Source of the DNA: Rhodalgimonas zhirmunskyi
Lineage (GTDB): Bacteria; Pseudomonadota; Alphaproteobacteria; Rhodobacterales; Rhodobacteraceae
Assembly (NCBI GenBank): GCA_030848925.1
Contig: JANFFA010000002.1
Span: forward strand, 124,001 to 188,000
Length of the DNA stretch: 64,000 nt
Reading direction: 5' to 3'
The first letter of the stretch is position 1; every line of letters starts with the position of its first letter. The notes below the pieces were generated by a model that ran no database searches, was not told the origin of the DNA, and saw nothing but the letters and a program-made list of their open reading frames with translations. A program made the translations under genes and the position numbers. This document shows, in pieces, positions 1 through 10,103 of this stretch.

Positions 1-16
1 AACTTGCACCGGCAGC

Positions 17-35
17 GGAAACCGCTAGGGTTTCC
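17..35. terminator. Small hairpin upstream of dnaN
   Basis: A 7-bp perfect stem (GGAAACC and GGTTTCC) closes a 5-base loop in the short stretch before dnaN. No T-run follows, so this is a weak terminator or attenuator candidate for whatever gene lies upstream, probably dnaA, which is outside the window. Confidence 0.25.
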
Positions 36-65
36 CTCCCGGCCGATCGGACACGGAGTGACGGT

Positions 66-1184
66 ATGAAATTCAGCATCGAACGCGGCGTATTGCTCAA
101 GGCCGTCGCCCAGGCGCAATCGGTCGTAGAACGCCGCAACACGATCCCGATCCTGGCCAATGTCTTGATCGAGGCGGACGGGTCGGATGTCATGTTCCGC
201 GCTACCGATCTCGACATCGAAGTCGTCGATAAGGCCCCGGCTCAGGTCGAACGCGCCGGCGCGACCACAGTCTCGGCCGTCACCCTTCACGAAATCGTCC
301 GCAAGCTGCCCGATGGCGCCCTCGTCACCCTCACCGATGACGGCGCCGCCGGTCGCCTCACCGTCGAGGCGGGCCGCTCCAACTTCAACCTCGCCACCCT
401 GCCGAAAGAAGATTTCCCGGTCATGGCGAGCTCCGAATACAGCTCCAATTTCTCGGCCCCTGCCCCGGTCCTGCGCCGCCTGTTCGACAAGTCGAAATTC
501 GCGATTTCAACCGAAGAAACCCGCTATTATCTGAACGGCGTCTACATGCACGTCGCTGATGCCGATGGCGGGCGCGTGCTGCGCTGTGTCGCCACCGATG
601 GCCACCGCCTCGCCCGGATTGATGCCGATCTGCCCGATGGTGCTGGCGACATGCCCGGCGTGATCGTGCCCCGCAAAACCGTGGGTGAGCTGCGCAAGCT
701 TCTCGATGACGACGACGCGCAAATCGCCGTTTCGGTATCGGAAACCAAGATCCGCTTCGCGACCCCTGCCATCACCCTCACCTCCAAGGTGATCGACGGC
801 ACCTTTCCTGATTACACCCGCGTCATTCCGCAGGGCAACACGCGCCGCCTCGAAGTCGACGCCGCCGAATTCGCCCAGGCCGTGGATCGCGTCGCGACCG
901 TGTCGTCGGAACGCTCTCGTGCGGTGAAGCTCTCGCTCGAAGAAGACAAGCTCACCCTCTCGGTCAATGCCCCCGACAGCGGTGCCGCCGAGGAAGAGCT
1001 TGCCGTCGCCTATGGCGATGAACGTCTCGAAATCGGCTTCAACGCCAAATACCTGTTGGAGATCGCAAGCCAGGTTGATCGCGAAAACGCCGTTTTCCTG
1101 TTCAACTCCTCCGGTGACCCGACGCTCATGCGCGAAGGCAACGACACCTCCGCTGTCTACGTCGTGATGCCGATGCGGGTGTGA
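66..1184 (+). CDS. dnaN: DNA polymerase III subunit beta (sliding clamp)
   Basis: This is the ring-shaped clamp that tethers the replicative polymerase to DNA. At 372 residues it has the usual family length. It begins MKFSIERGVLLKAV and ends YVVMPMRV, the conserved C-terminal strand of bacterial beta clamps; residues around 175-180 (CVATDGHRLA) are the typical second-domain motif. A GGAG ribosome-binding site lies about 6 bases before the ATG. It is followed by recF and gyrB, the standard order beside dnaA and the origin in many alphaproteobacteria. The call is secure. Confidence 0.98.
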   Translation: MKFSIERGVLLKAVAQAQSVVERRNTIPILANVLIEADGSDVMFRATDLDIEVVDKAPAQVERAGATTVSAVTLHEIVRKLPDGALVTLTDDGAAGRLTVEAGRSNFNLATLPKEDFPVMASSEYSSNFSAPAPVLRRLFDKSKFAISTEETRYYLNGVYMHVADADGGRVLRCVATDGHRLARIDADLPDGAGDMPGVIVPRKTVGELRKLLDDDDAQIAVSVSETKIRFATPAITLTSKVIDGTFPDYTRVIPQGNTRRLEVDAAEFAQAVDRVATVSSERSRAVKLSLEEDKLTLSVNAPDSGAAEEELAVAYGDERLEIGFNAKYLLEIASQVDRENAVFLFNSSGDPTLMREGNDTSAVYVVMPMRV

Positions 1185-1195
1185 CGCACCCCTCG

Positions 1196-1243
1196 CTTCA
1201 TCTGACCAGAAATATCCCGGGGGCGTGGGGGCAGCGCCCCCAC
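1196..1243 (+). repeat. Dispersed palindromic repeat, copy 1
   Basis: This copy reads CTTCATCTGACC, then a core AAATATCCCGGGGG, then a G-rich arm that pairs with a closing CCCCC arm. Three other copies occur at 24518-24564, 30660-30706 and 32264-32313. It lies between dnaN and recF and would be translated only if recF began at the upstream GTG, which argues for the later ATG. Confidence 0.75.
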
Positions 1244-1272
1244 TTCGGCCTCTCGAACATTGGCCCCCCGGC

Positions 1273-2376
1273 ATGACTCTCGCCCTTACCCAACTTACCC
1301 TTTCGCATTTCCGCTCGCACAAGCGTGCGGTGATTGATTGCGACGCACGACCCATCGCGATCTATGGCCCCAACGGCGCGGGCAAGACCAACATTCTCGA
1401 AGCGGTCTCACTGTTTTCCCCCGGGCGCGGCCTCCGTCGCGCTTCAGCACAAGACATGGCCCGACGCCCCGAGGCGCTAGGGTGGAAGATCACCGGCCTC
1501 CTGCGCTCGCTGCATCAATTCCACGAGGTCGAAATCACCTCCCCCGAAGGCGCCGCCCGGCAAGTCAGAATCGATGGCAAACCCGCCGCGCAAACTGCCC
1601 TCGCCCGGATCGCCCGTGTCACATGGCTGATCCCGTCGATGGACAGGCTCTGGATCGAAGGAGCCGAAGGCCGACGTCGGTTTCTCGACCGGATGACGCT
1701 CAGCTTCTATCCCGACCACGCCGATCTCTCGCTCGCCTATGAAAAGGCCATGCGCCAGCGCAACCAACTGCTCAAGGACATGGTTCGTGATCGCCACTGG
1801 TATACCGCCCTCGAACGGCAGATGGCCGAAGCGGGCGCTGCGATCCACGCCAACCGACGCGCCACCCTTGTGCAACTGTCCGATGCCCAGAACGCGGCAA
1901 AAACCGCATTCCCCACCGCACAGCTTACCCTGATCCAGCCCGAAGACGACCTGCCCGAAGACCCCGACATGCTCACCCGGGCCTTGGCCGACAGCCGCGC
2001 GCGCGATCTCGCTGCCGGCCGCACGCTGATCGGCCCGCACCGCACCGATATGCTTGGCCACTACACGGCCAAGGATGTGCCCGCCCGCGATTGCTCCACC
2101 GGCGAACAAAAGGCCCTTTTGATCTCGCTCATCCTCGCCAACGCCCGCGCCCTTGCGCAGGATTTCGGCGCGCCGCCGCTCTTGCTGCTTGATGAGGTCG
2201 CAGCCCACCTCGACGCGACCCGCCGCGCCGCTCTCTATGATGAAATCACGGCACTCGGCGCACAGGCTTGGATGACAGGCACGGGCCCGGAATTGTTCGA
2301 AGAACTAGGGCCCGGCACCCAACGGATCGAAGTGACCGAGGAAGACGGCACTTCGCTCACGCTCCTCGTCCCCTGA
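1273..2376 (+). CDS. recF: DNA replication and repair protein RecF
   Basis: RecF is an SMC-like ATPase that helps load RecA at single-strand gaps with RecO and RecR. From the ATG chosen here it has 367 residues, with Walker A GPNGAGKTN at 32-40, an ABC-type signature near DCSTGEQKALL, and a Walker B LLLLDEVAAHLD close to the C-terminus. The frame is open from a GTG at 1225, but those extra codons are the dispersed repeat, and MTLALTQLTLSHFRS matches the family N-terminus, so 1273 is preferred. The dnaN-recF-gyrB context supports the call. Confidence 0.95.
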   Translation: MTLALTQLTLSHFRSHKRAVIDCDARPIAIYGPNGAGKTNILEAVSLFSPGRGLRRASAQDMARRPEALGWKITGLLRSLHQFHEVEITSPEGAARQVRIDGKPAAQTALARIARVTWLIPSMDRLWIEGAEGRRRFLDRMTLSFYPDHADLSLAYEKAMRQRNQLLKDMVRDRHWYTALERQMAEAGAAIHANRRATLVQLSDAQNAAKTAFPTAQLTLIQPEDDLPEDPDMLTRALADSRARDLAAGRTLIGPHRTDMLGHYTAKDVPARDCSTGEQKALLISLILANARALAQDFGAPPLLLLDEVAAHLDATRRAALYDEITALGAQAWMTGTGPELFEELGPGTQRIEVTEEDGTSLTLLVP

Positions 2377-2381
2377 GCCCC

Positions 2382-2699
2382 TCAGCGGAACTTGCGAAAG
2401 AACATTTGCAGGAATGTCTCTTGTCCGGCCCGATACCGGATCAGCGCCTGCGCCAAAAGCACCCAAACTCCCACCAGAACGACGGGTGTGAAAAGCTCCA
2501 GCACATAGAGGAAATGCCCCCGTCCAAGGAACATCCCAAAGGCCAGTACGATCAATAAGATGAACACGAAGACTTCGAAAGGATTCCAAAGCGCATCATC
2601 GCGGATCTTCCAATATTTGCCCATCCGCTCGGCCCGCTCCATCCTCTGGGCGCGCCGCGTCGCCGCCTTGGCAACCCGCTTTTCCAACCGCTTCAGCAT
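2382..2699 (-). CDS. Small two-helix membrane protein, function unknown
   Basis: A 105-residue protein converges on recF with only a few bases between the stops. The N-terminal 30 residues are strongly basic (KRLEKRVAKAATRRAQRMERAERM), followed by two hydrophobic segments at about 45-62 and 72-92 and a basic tail. Basic flanks suggest both ends face the cytoplasm. The frame can also start at a GTG at 2714, but ATG 2699 is preferred. I recognise no family. Its place between recF and gyrB suggests a conserved Rhodobacterales hypothetical gene, which is inference. Confidence 0.6.
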   Translation of the reverse strand: MLKRLEKRVAKAATRRAQRMERAERMGKYWKIRDDALWNPFEVFVFILLIVLAFGMFLGRGHFLYVLELFTPVVLVGVWVLLAQALIRYRAGQETFLQMFFRKFR

Positions 2700-2741
2700 C
2701 TTTCCTCGTCCCACGATCCGCTAGGTTTTCCCTCGCTCTCC

Positions 2742-2755
2742 ATTTTGCGCAAAAT
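2742..2755. promoter_or_regulatory. AT-rich palindrome upstream of gyrB
   Basis: ATTTTGCGCAAAAT is a perfect 14-base palindrome in the 229-base interval between the small membrane gene and gyrB, and GCGCAAAAT recurs at 2849-2857. It could be a regulator site or supercoiling-sensitive promoter element for gyrB. No protein can be named from sequence alone. Confidence 0.3.
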
Positions 2756-2874
2756 TTTGGAAAAATTTGGGCGAACCCATGCGATTTCTGGGCAAAAAGC
2801 GCACTTGCATTCACAGGTTCCAAGCCCCTGAATTCCTCCCGGTCAGCCGCGCAAAATATGGTGTATTGGCGTGA

Positions 2875-5349
<2,475 letters not shown>

Positions 5350-5356
5350 TGCTATG

Positions 5357-5393
5357 ACGGCTGCGGCATTCCAAAAAGGATGCTCGCAGCCGT
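5357..5393 (+). terminator. Hairpin after gyrB
   Basis: A perfect 9-bp stem (ACGGCTGCG with CGCAGCCGT) begins 8 bases after the gyrB stop; the inner bases GCAT-CC and GG-ATGC can extend it. No clear T-run follows. It is probably the gyrB terminator. I see nothing else in the remaining bases up to 5622. Confidence 0.45.
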
Positions 5394-5622
5394 TACGATC
5401 CCAATCACAGGAAAGCTACTGCTCTCCCGCACTCTGAACCACGACGCAAGTTTCGTCCCATTGCGAGAACAGCCCTTTGAACAAGGCTTCTGTCTTCGGA
5501 GGTTGGCGATAAAGTCTTAGGTATTGTCATGATTGGCTGCACCTCGCCGAGGCCTTTTCACCGGTGCATGACTGACTACAACGCCTCAACACCTAAGAAG
5601 AAGCAGCACGGCAAAACCCGGC

Positions 5623-6432
5623 TCAACAGCAGCGTCTAGGCCCGAGGCTATCACACGCGCAATCAAGCGGCACAGCGCGTTCATCCACGTTGACCAGGTC
5701 GGTCAGAAGGGTCTCAGCATACAGCGCATCCTGCACGAAGGCGAAAATCGTGTCGTCGCTGCGCATTCCCCGCGTTCCCGGCGGCGTCAGACGGCCAAGG
5801 ATTCCCTTGCCCTTCCGTTCCATCACCGCGATTGCATCGGCGATCCGCGCCGCCTCGCTCAAATCATGGGTAATGAACAACCCGCCAAAACCACGGACCT
5901 CACCCAATTCAAGCACCAAGTCTTGCAACCGCCGCCTCAACGCCGGATCAAGCGCTGCGAAAGGCTCGTCGAATATCAGGAAATCCGGCTCGATGCTCAG
6001 CGCCCGCGCAATCGCCACCCGTGCCCGCATCCCGCCGGACAACTGATCCGGCATCTTGCCCAGATCCTCGGGCAACAGCGCCACCGCCTCCGCCGCCGCC
6101 TCTGCGCGGGCCAACGCCTCGCGCTTCGCCATGCCCCCCACGATCAACGGAAAGGCGATGTTCTCGCGTGCATCCGCCCAAGGCAGCAGCCGTGATTGTT
6201 GAAACACCATCCCGTGCCGCTTGTACTGCCGCAGGACCCGACCTTTGTCGGGCCGCAGGATACCTGCCGCCACGCTCGCCAGCGTGCTCTTGCCACAGCC
6301 TGACGGGCCGACAAGCGCCACCATCTCGCCGGGGCGGACCACCAGCGAAACCGTATCCAGCACCTTTCGCCCCGCAAGCGCATGGCTGATCGTGGCCAAG
6401 GTCATCCCGCTCACGAACCGATCCTCCGCCAC
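5623..6432 (-). CDS. ABC transporter ATP-binding protein (nitrate/sulfonate/taurine type)
   Basis: The cytoplasmic ATPase of a three-gene importer. It has Walker A GPSGCGKST (42-50), a Q-loop, the signature LSGGMRARVAIARAL, Walker B FLIFDEPFAALD and an H-loop ITHDLSEA, the pattern of the SsuB/TauB/NrtD group. The start at 6432 overlaps the permease gene by 22 bases; an internal Met at 6405 would leave a 5-base gap and is an equal candidate. Oddly, the last 15 residues hold four cysteines (CAC, then CC at the end), not expected in this family. The substrate cannot be read from sequence. Confidence 0.85.
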   Translation of the reverse strand: MAEDRFVSGMTLATISHALAGRKVLDTVSLVVRPGEMVALVGPSGCGKSTLASVAAGILRPDKGRVLRQYKRHGMVFQQSRLLPWADARENIAFPLIVGGMAKREALARAEAAAEAVALLPEDLGKMPDQLSGGMRARVAIARALSIEPDFLIFDEPFAALDPALRRRLQDLVLELGEVRGFGGLFITHDLSEAARIADAIAVMERKGKGILGRLTPPGTRGMRSDDTIFAFVQDALYAETLLTDLVNVDERAVPLDCACDSLGPRRCC

Positions 6433-7259
6433 TGGCCTGCGCGGCGCTGCATCGGGCGGATGATTCCGTGCTCAACTGCCAAAAGGCCCATCACAGCCAG
6501 CGCCACGTAGGCCAGCGCCATATCGATATCCATATGCGCCCGCGACTTCGCCAGCGCCGCGCCAATACCCGCCACGTTGCTGACCAGTTCCGCCATGATC
6601 GCGACCTTGAATCCGAGCGCCAGCGTGATCCCCAGCACCGGCGCCAGCGTCGCAAGGATCTGTCGCAGCGCCACCCGGCGAAACCGCTCAAAACGCCCCG
6701 CACCGAAACTCGCCGCCATATCCTCAAGCCGCCGGTCACGGGTCAGAACCGCATCGACCGTCCCGATATAAAGGATCGGCCCGGTCACGATCGCCATCGT
6801 GAACAGGATCGCGCCATGCGACGGCCCGAACCAGATCATCGTCAAAATCACCCAAGCCGTGGCCGGTATCCCCAACAGGATCGTCGCCACAGGCGCCAGC
6901 ATCGCCCGCAAGAACCAGCCATACCCGGCCAAAAGGCCCAAACCCCCGCCAAGCACTGCCGACAGCGTCAGCGCGATCATCACCCGCAGGATCGTCGCGC
7001 CAAGGATCACCCATCCCTCGACTGAGGTCAAAACGCCGAAGGCCGCCCTGAGCGTCTGCATCGGCGACGGCAGGATAAACGCCCCATAGGTCAAATGCCC
7101 CCACTGCCACAGCCCCAGAAACAGGGCGAGGCCCAACAGCGGCGGCCCGGCCCAAAGCACCGCCTGCCCGGCAAGGACAGGCGCCATTTCGAACCATTCG
7201 CCGACCCGCGCGCGCAGCGGCGCACGGATCAGCGGGCGTTCTGTCACCTCACCACTCAC
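6411..7259 (-). CDS. ABC transporter permease (SsuC/TauC family)
   Basis: A 282-residue inner-membrane permease with about six hydrophobic segments. The cytoplasmic coupling loop DMAASFGAGRFERFRRVALR is the EAA-type motif that docks onto the ATPase. The GTG start follows directly on the TGA of the binding-protein gene upstream, and its end overlaps or abuts the ATPase start, so the three genes are translationally coupled. It belongs to the permeases of nitrate, sulfonate and thiamine-precursor importers; the substrate is unknown. Confidence 0.85.
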   Translation of the reverse strand: MSGEVTERPLIRAPLRARVGEWFEMAPVLAGQAVLWAGPPLLGLALFLGLWQWGHLTYGAFILPSPMQTLRAAFGVLTSVEGWVILGATILRVMIALTLSAVLGGGLGLLAGYGWFLRAMLAPVATILLGIPATAWVILTMIWFGPSHGAILFTMAIVTGPILYIGTVDAVLTRDRRLEDMAASFGAGRFERFRRVALRQILATLAPVLGITLALGFKVAIMAELVSNVAGIGAALAKSRAHMDIDMALAYVALAVMGLLAVEHGIIRPMQRRAGQWRRIGS

Positions 7260-8249
7260 TCAGGCGCCATAAAGCGCTTCGCCGGGCATCTTGCCCCCGA
7301 TGATGCCCGGATCGGCATCAAGCAGCGCGCTATAAAGCGCCTCCAGTTTGGGCCGCGCCTCATTCGCCGGTTCACCATGCAGGTTGGCAAACGGAATCGC
7401 CTGCGCCAGCAGTCCCGCCTTGCGCTCAACGAAGGGCGCGGCATTCGCGGCGGCCTTGGCTGGATCGGCGTTGAGATCTACAGCCGCAGCCGAAATTGCT
7501 TCGCGCAGTGCCGGGATCAGGCCCGGGTATTCGGCTGCATAATCCGCCCGGATGGCCAGTGACGCCTGCGGCAACGACGGTGCCGTGCCCGCGATCTTGC
7601 CCATCACCTCGCGCATCTGCTCGCCGCGATACAAATGCTGCCCCGCCTGTTTGCCCTTCATCAACACAGCCGAGCCGACAGGCTCCGGCACAAGCGCCAC
7701 ATCCGCCCGTCCCGAAAGCAGGATCTGCCCACCTTCCATCTTGGTCACGGCGGGGATCAACTCCACCTCATCCAGACCGATGCCATAGTGGCGCAAACCC
7801 AGCCGCATCATGTGCCCGGTAAACCCGTTGATCGAAGGCACGGCCACGCGCTTGCCACGCAGGTCCGCCACGCTGCAATTCTCCATATCCCGCGCGATAA
7901 GGCCACAATGCCCATCGGTCAGCACGGACACCAGATGCAGGCCCAGCCCCTTGTTATGCAAACTCGCCGCCCCCTGCGACGGCATCACCGTCAGCGGCAC
8001 CTTGCCCGATACGAACCCCGCGCGCATCTCGTCCGGCGTGGTCCAGAGCGAAAGCTCGACCTTTCCGGCCACCTTGTCCAGCGCCCCGATCGCACGCGCA
8101 TGCGCCATCAGGATACCGGGGCCCGATCGCGGCGCCTGCATGACAAGCGTTTCTGGAAGCGAGGACGACGCGCGCAGTAGCGCAGGCGTCGAAAAAAGCG
8201 CGACCGCGCCGAAAAGCGTGGCGCGGCGGGTGACTGGTCGCATGGTCAT
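7260..8249 (-). CDS. ABC transporter substrate-binding protein (NMT1/SsuA-like)
   Basis: A 329-residue periplasmic solute-binding protein. Its leader has paired arginines then a hydrophobic stretch (VTRRATLFGAVALFST), which could be a Tat or Sec signal. The core LRGKRVAVPSINGFTG and later VALVPEPVGSAVL are typical of the NMT1/THI5 and sulfonate-nitrate binding proteins. AAGGACC gives a good ribosome-binding site before ATG 8249. It is the first gene of the importer operon, and a perfect FNR-type box lies 61 bases upstream, so induction under low oxygen is likely. The ligand is not identifiable. Confidence 0.8.
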   Translation of the reverse strand: MTMRPVTRRATLFGAVALFSTPALLRASSSLPETLVMQAPRSGPGILMAHARAIGALDKVAGKVELSLWTTPDEMRAGFVSGKVPLTVMPSQGAASLHNKGLGLHLVSVLTDGHCGLIARDMENCSVADLRGKRVAVPSINGFTGHMMRLGLRHYGIGLDEVELIPAVTKMEGGQILLSGRADVALVPEPVGSAVLMKGKQAGQHLYRGEQMREVMGKIAGTAPSLPQASLAIRADYAAEYPGLIPALREAISAAAVDLNADPAKAAANAAPFVERKAGLLAQAIPFANLHGEPANEARPKLEALYSALLDADPGIIGGKMPGEALYGA

Positions 8250-8310
8250 GGCGGGTCCTTCAAAGTGGTTTTCGCGGGACCCTGCCTATCGCCCCACCTG
8301 CACACCCCAA

Positions 8311-8324
8311 TTGATCCGGATCAA
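8311..8324. promoter_or_regulatory. FNR/FnrL-type box
   Basis: TTGATCCGGATCAA matches the FNR consensus TTGAT-N4-ATCAA at every fixed base. On the minus strand, GATAGG starts 20 bases after the box, where a -10 element of a class II FNR promoter (box centred at -41.5) would lie. It faces the ABC importer at 8249-5623. Rhodobacterales carry FnrL, which recognises this motif. Confidence 0.75.
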
Positions 8325-8349
8325 AAACCTTCCCGCGCGGGAGGGTTTT
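8324..8349 (-). terminator. Terminator of the poxB operon
   Basis: Reading leftward after poxB, an 11-bp GC-rich stem interrupted by one wobble pair (centre TCCCGCGCGGGA) is followed by TTTTTG. It abuts the FNR box, so it separates the poxB transcript from the importer operon. The sequence is nearly symmetrical but no gene approaches from the left. Confidence 0.65.
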
Positions 8350-8387
8350 GAAGTGATCCGGCCAATTTGTCGCAACACTCGCGCGCC

Positions 8388-10103
8388 TTATCGCAGGAAA
8401 TTGTCCCGCAGCAGGTCGATCACCTCGTCACCCCGCCCGTTCAGCACCGCCTTCATCCCGAACAGTGCCGTAGAAGCCACCTGTCCCGCCTCAATCTTGG
8501 GCGGCATCACCAGCTCCATCCGGCTCACCTTCACGTCAAGCAACGCTGGCCCTGTCGCGTCCAGCCAATCCCGCATCGCGCCTTCCAGATCGTCGGCGCA
8601 CTCCACACGTGCGCCCTGCATCCCGATGCTGCGCGCCATCGCACCGAAATCAGGGTTTTTCAGGCCGGTATAGCTGTCCAGAAGCCCCTCGACCCGTTGC
8701 TCCATCTCGACAAACCCAAGCGAGGCATTGTTGAAGATCAACAGCTTGACCGGAATCTCCTCCTGCACCAGCGTCAGCAGATCGCCCATCAGCATGGTCA
8801 TCCCGCCATCGCCGCACAGCGCGATCACCTGCCGCCCGGGAAAGGCCAACTGGATTCCCATCGCCTGCGGATAGGCATTCGCCATGGTGCCGTGCAACAG
8901 GCTTGTCAGAAACCGCCGCTCCCCATTCGCCGAAAGGTGCCTCAGCAACCACACCATGGGCGAGCCGCCGTCAGCGGTAAAAACCGCGTCCCGGGCGGCC
9001 ATTTCGTCAAGACACCGGGTCAGGTGTTGGGGATGGATAAGCGTCGGATCCTTGCTCTGCGCGCTGTCGCGATACCCTTCAATATCCTTGCGATACTGCG
9101 CCTGCGCACGGCTCAGGTGTTTGCCCGGCGCGCGCTTTCCGATCTTTGGCAGAAGCGAGTCGATCGTATCCCCCACATCGCCAACAAGACCCAGGTGAAT
9201 AGGCGACCGGCGGCCAAGATGCGTCGGATCAACGTCGACCTGCACGATCTTGGCCCCCTCGGGGTAAAACTGGGTATAGGCAAAATCACTGCCAAGGCAG
9301 AGCAACAGATCGCACCCCGCCACAGCCTCCATCCCTGCCTTGTTCCCAAGGATCCCGGTCATCCCCACGTTGTTGGGCATATCCGGCTCGATGAACTCCT
9401 TTGACCGCGTGGTGTGGGCCACCGGCGCGCCCAGATGTTCGGCCAACGCCTTCACCTGCCGCTCCGCCCCCCGTGCACCGATACCGGCATAGATCGTGAT
9501 CTTCTCTGCCTCTTCGACAAGTGCGGCTAGCGTTTCGATCTCGTCCTCCGAAGGGCGCACAATCGGGTCGGCACGATGCACCGCCCACGGCAATTCGTCC
9601 GGCGCGGTTTCCTTGAACATGTCGCCATTGACGATCACGACTGCCACGCCCCTTTTGGTCAGCGCGGCCTGCGCAGCCTGCACCACGATCCGGCGCGCCT
9701 GATCCGGATGGCTGATCGCCTCGCAGAACACCGAAGCCTGCTCATAGATCTTCTTCTGATCCACCTCCTGCGGAAAGTTCAGCCCGGCCTCGGCACGATC
9801 TATATTCGATGCGATCATCACCACCGGCGCGCCGTTGCGATGGCTCTCGAAGATCCCGTTGACGAAATGCAGGCTCCCCGGCCCGGTGGTGCCGGCACAG
9901 ATGCTCAACTCCCCGGTCATGTAGCTTTCCCCACCCGCGGCCAGCGCGCCAACCTCTTCGTGCCGCACATGTATCCACTCAAGGCTCGACGATCGCACGG
10001 CATCGGTGAAATGATTGATCGTGTCCCCCACGATCCCATAAACCCGCTTAGCGCCCGCCTGCTCCAACGCATCAACGACGACTTCGGAAACGGTCTTGCT
10101 CAT
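8388..10103 (-). CDS. poxB: Pyruvate dehydrogenase (quinone), PoxB type
   Basis: A thiamine-diphosphate and FAD flavoenzyme that oxidises pyruvate to acetate and CO2 and passes electrons to ubiquinone. At 571 residues it matches E. coli PoxB (572). The TPP-binding GDGGMTMLMGDLL...NN block lies at about 410-440. The C-terminal end (AVLNGRGDEVIDLL, ending FLR) closely resembles the membrane-lipid-binding helix of PoxB, which separates it from acetolactate synthases. The start overlaps the stop of the upstream glutamate-synthase-like gene by four bases (ATGA), so the two are coupled. A terminator follows. Confidence 0.88.
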   Translation of the reverse strand: MSKTVSEVVVDALEQAGAKRVYGIVGDTINHFTDAVRSSSLEWIHVRHEEVGALAAGGESYMTGELSICAGTTGPGSLHFVNGIFESHRNGAPVVMIASNIDRAEAGLNFPQEVDQKKIYEQASVFCEAISHPDQARRIVVQAAQAALTKRGVAVVIVNGDMFKETAPDELPWAVHRADPIVRPSEDEIETLAALVEEAEKITIYAGIGARGAERQVKALAEHLGAPVAHTTRSKEFIEPDMPNNVGMTGILGNKAGMEAVAGCDLLLCLGSDFAYTQFYPEGAKIVQVDVDPTHLGRRSPIHLGLVGDVGDTIDSLLPKIGKRAPGKHLSRAQAQYRKDIEGYRDSAQSKDPTLIHPQHLTRCLDEMAARDAVFTADGGSPMVWLLRHLSANGERRFLTSLLHGTMANAYPQAMGIQLAFPGRQVIALCGDGGMTMLMGDLLTLVQEEIPVKLLIFNNASLGFVEMEQRVEGLLDSYTGLKNPDFGAMARSIGMQGARVECADDLEGAMRDWLDATGPALLDVKVSRMELVMPPKIEAGQVASTALFGMKAVLNGRGDEVIDLLRDNFLR

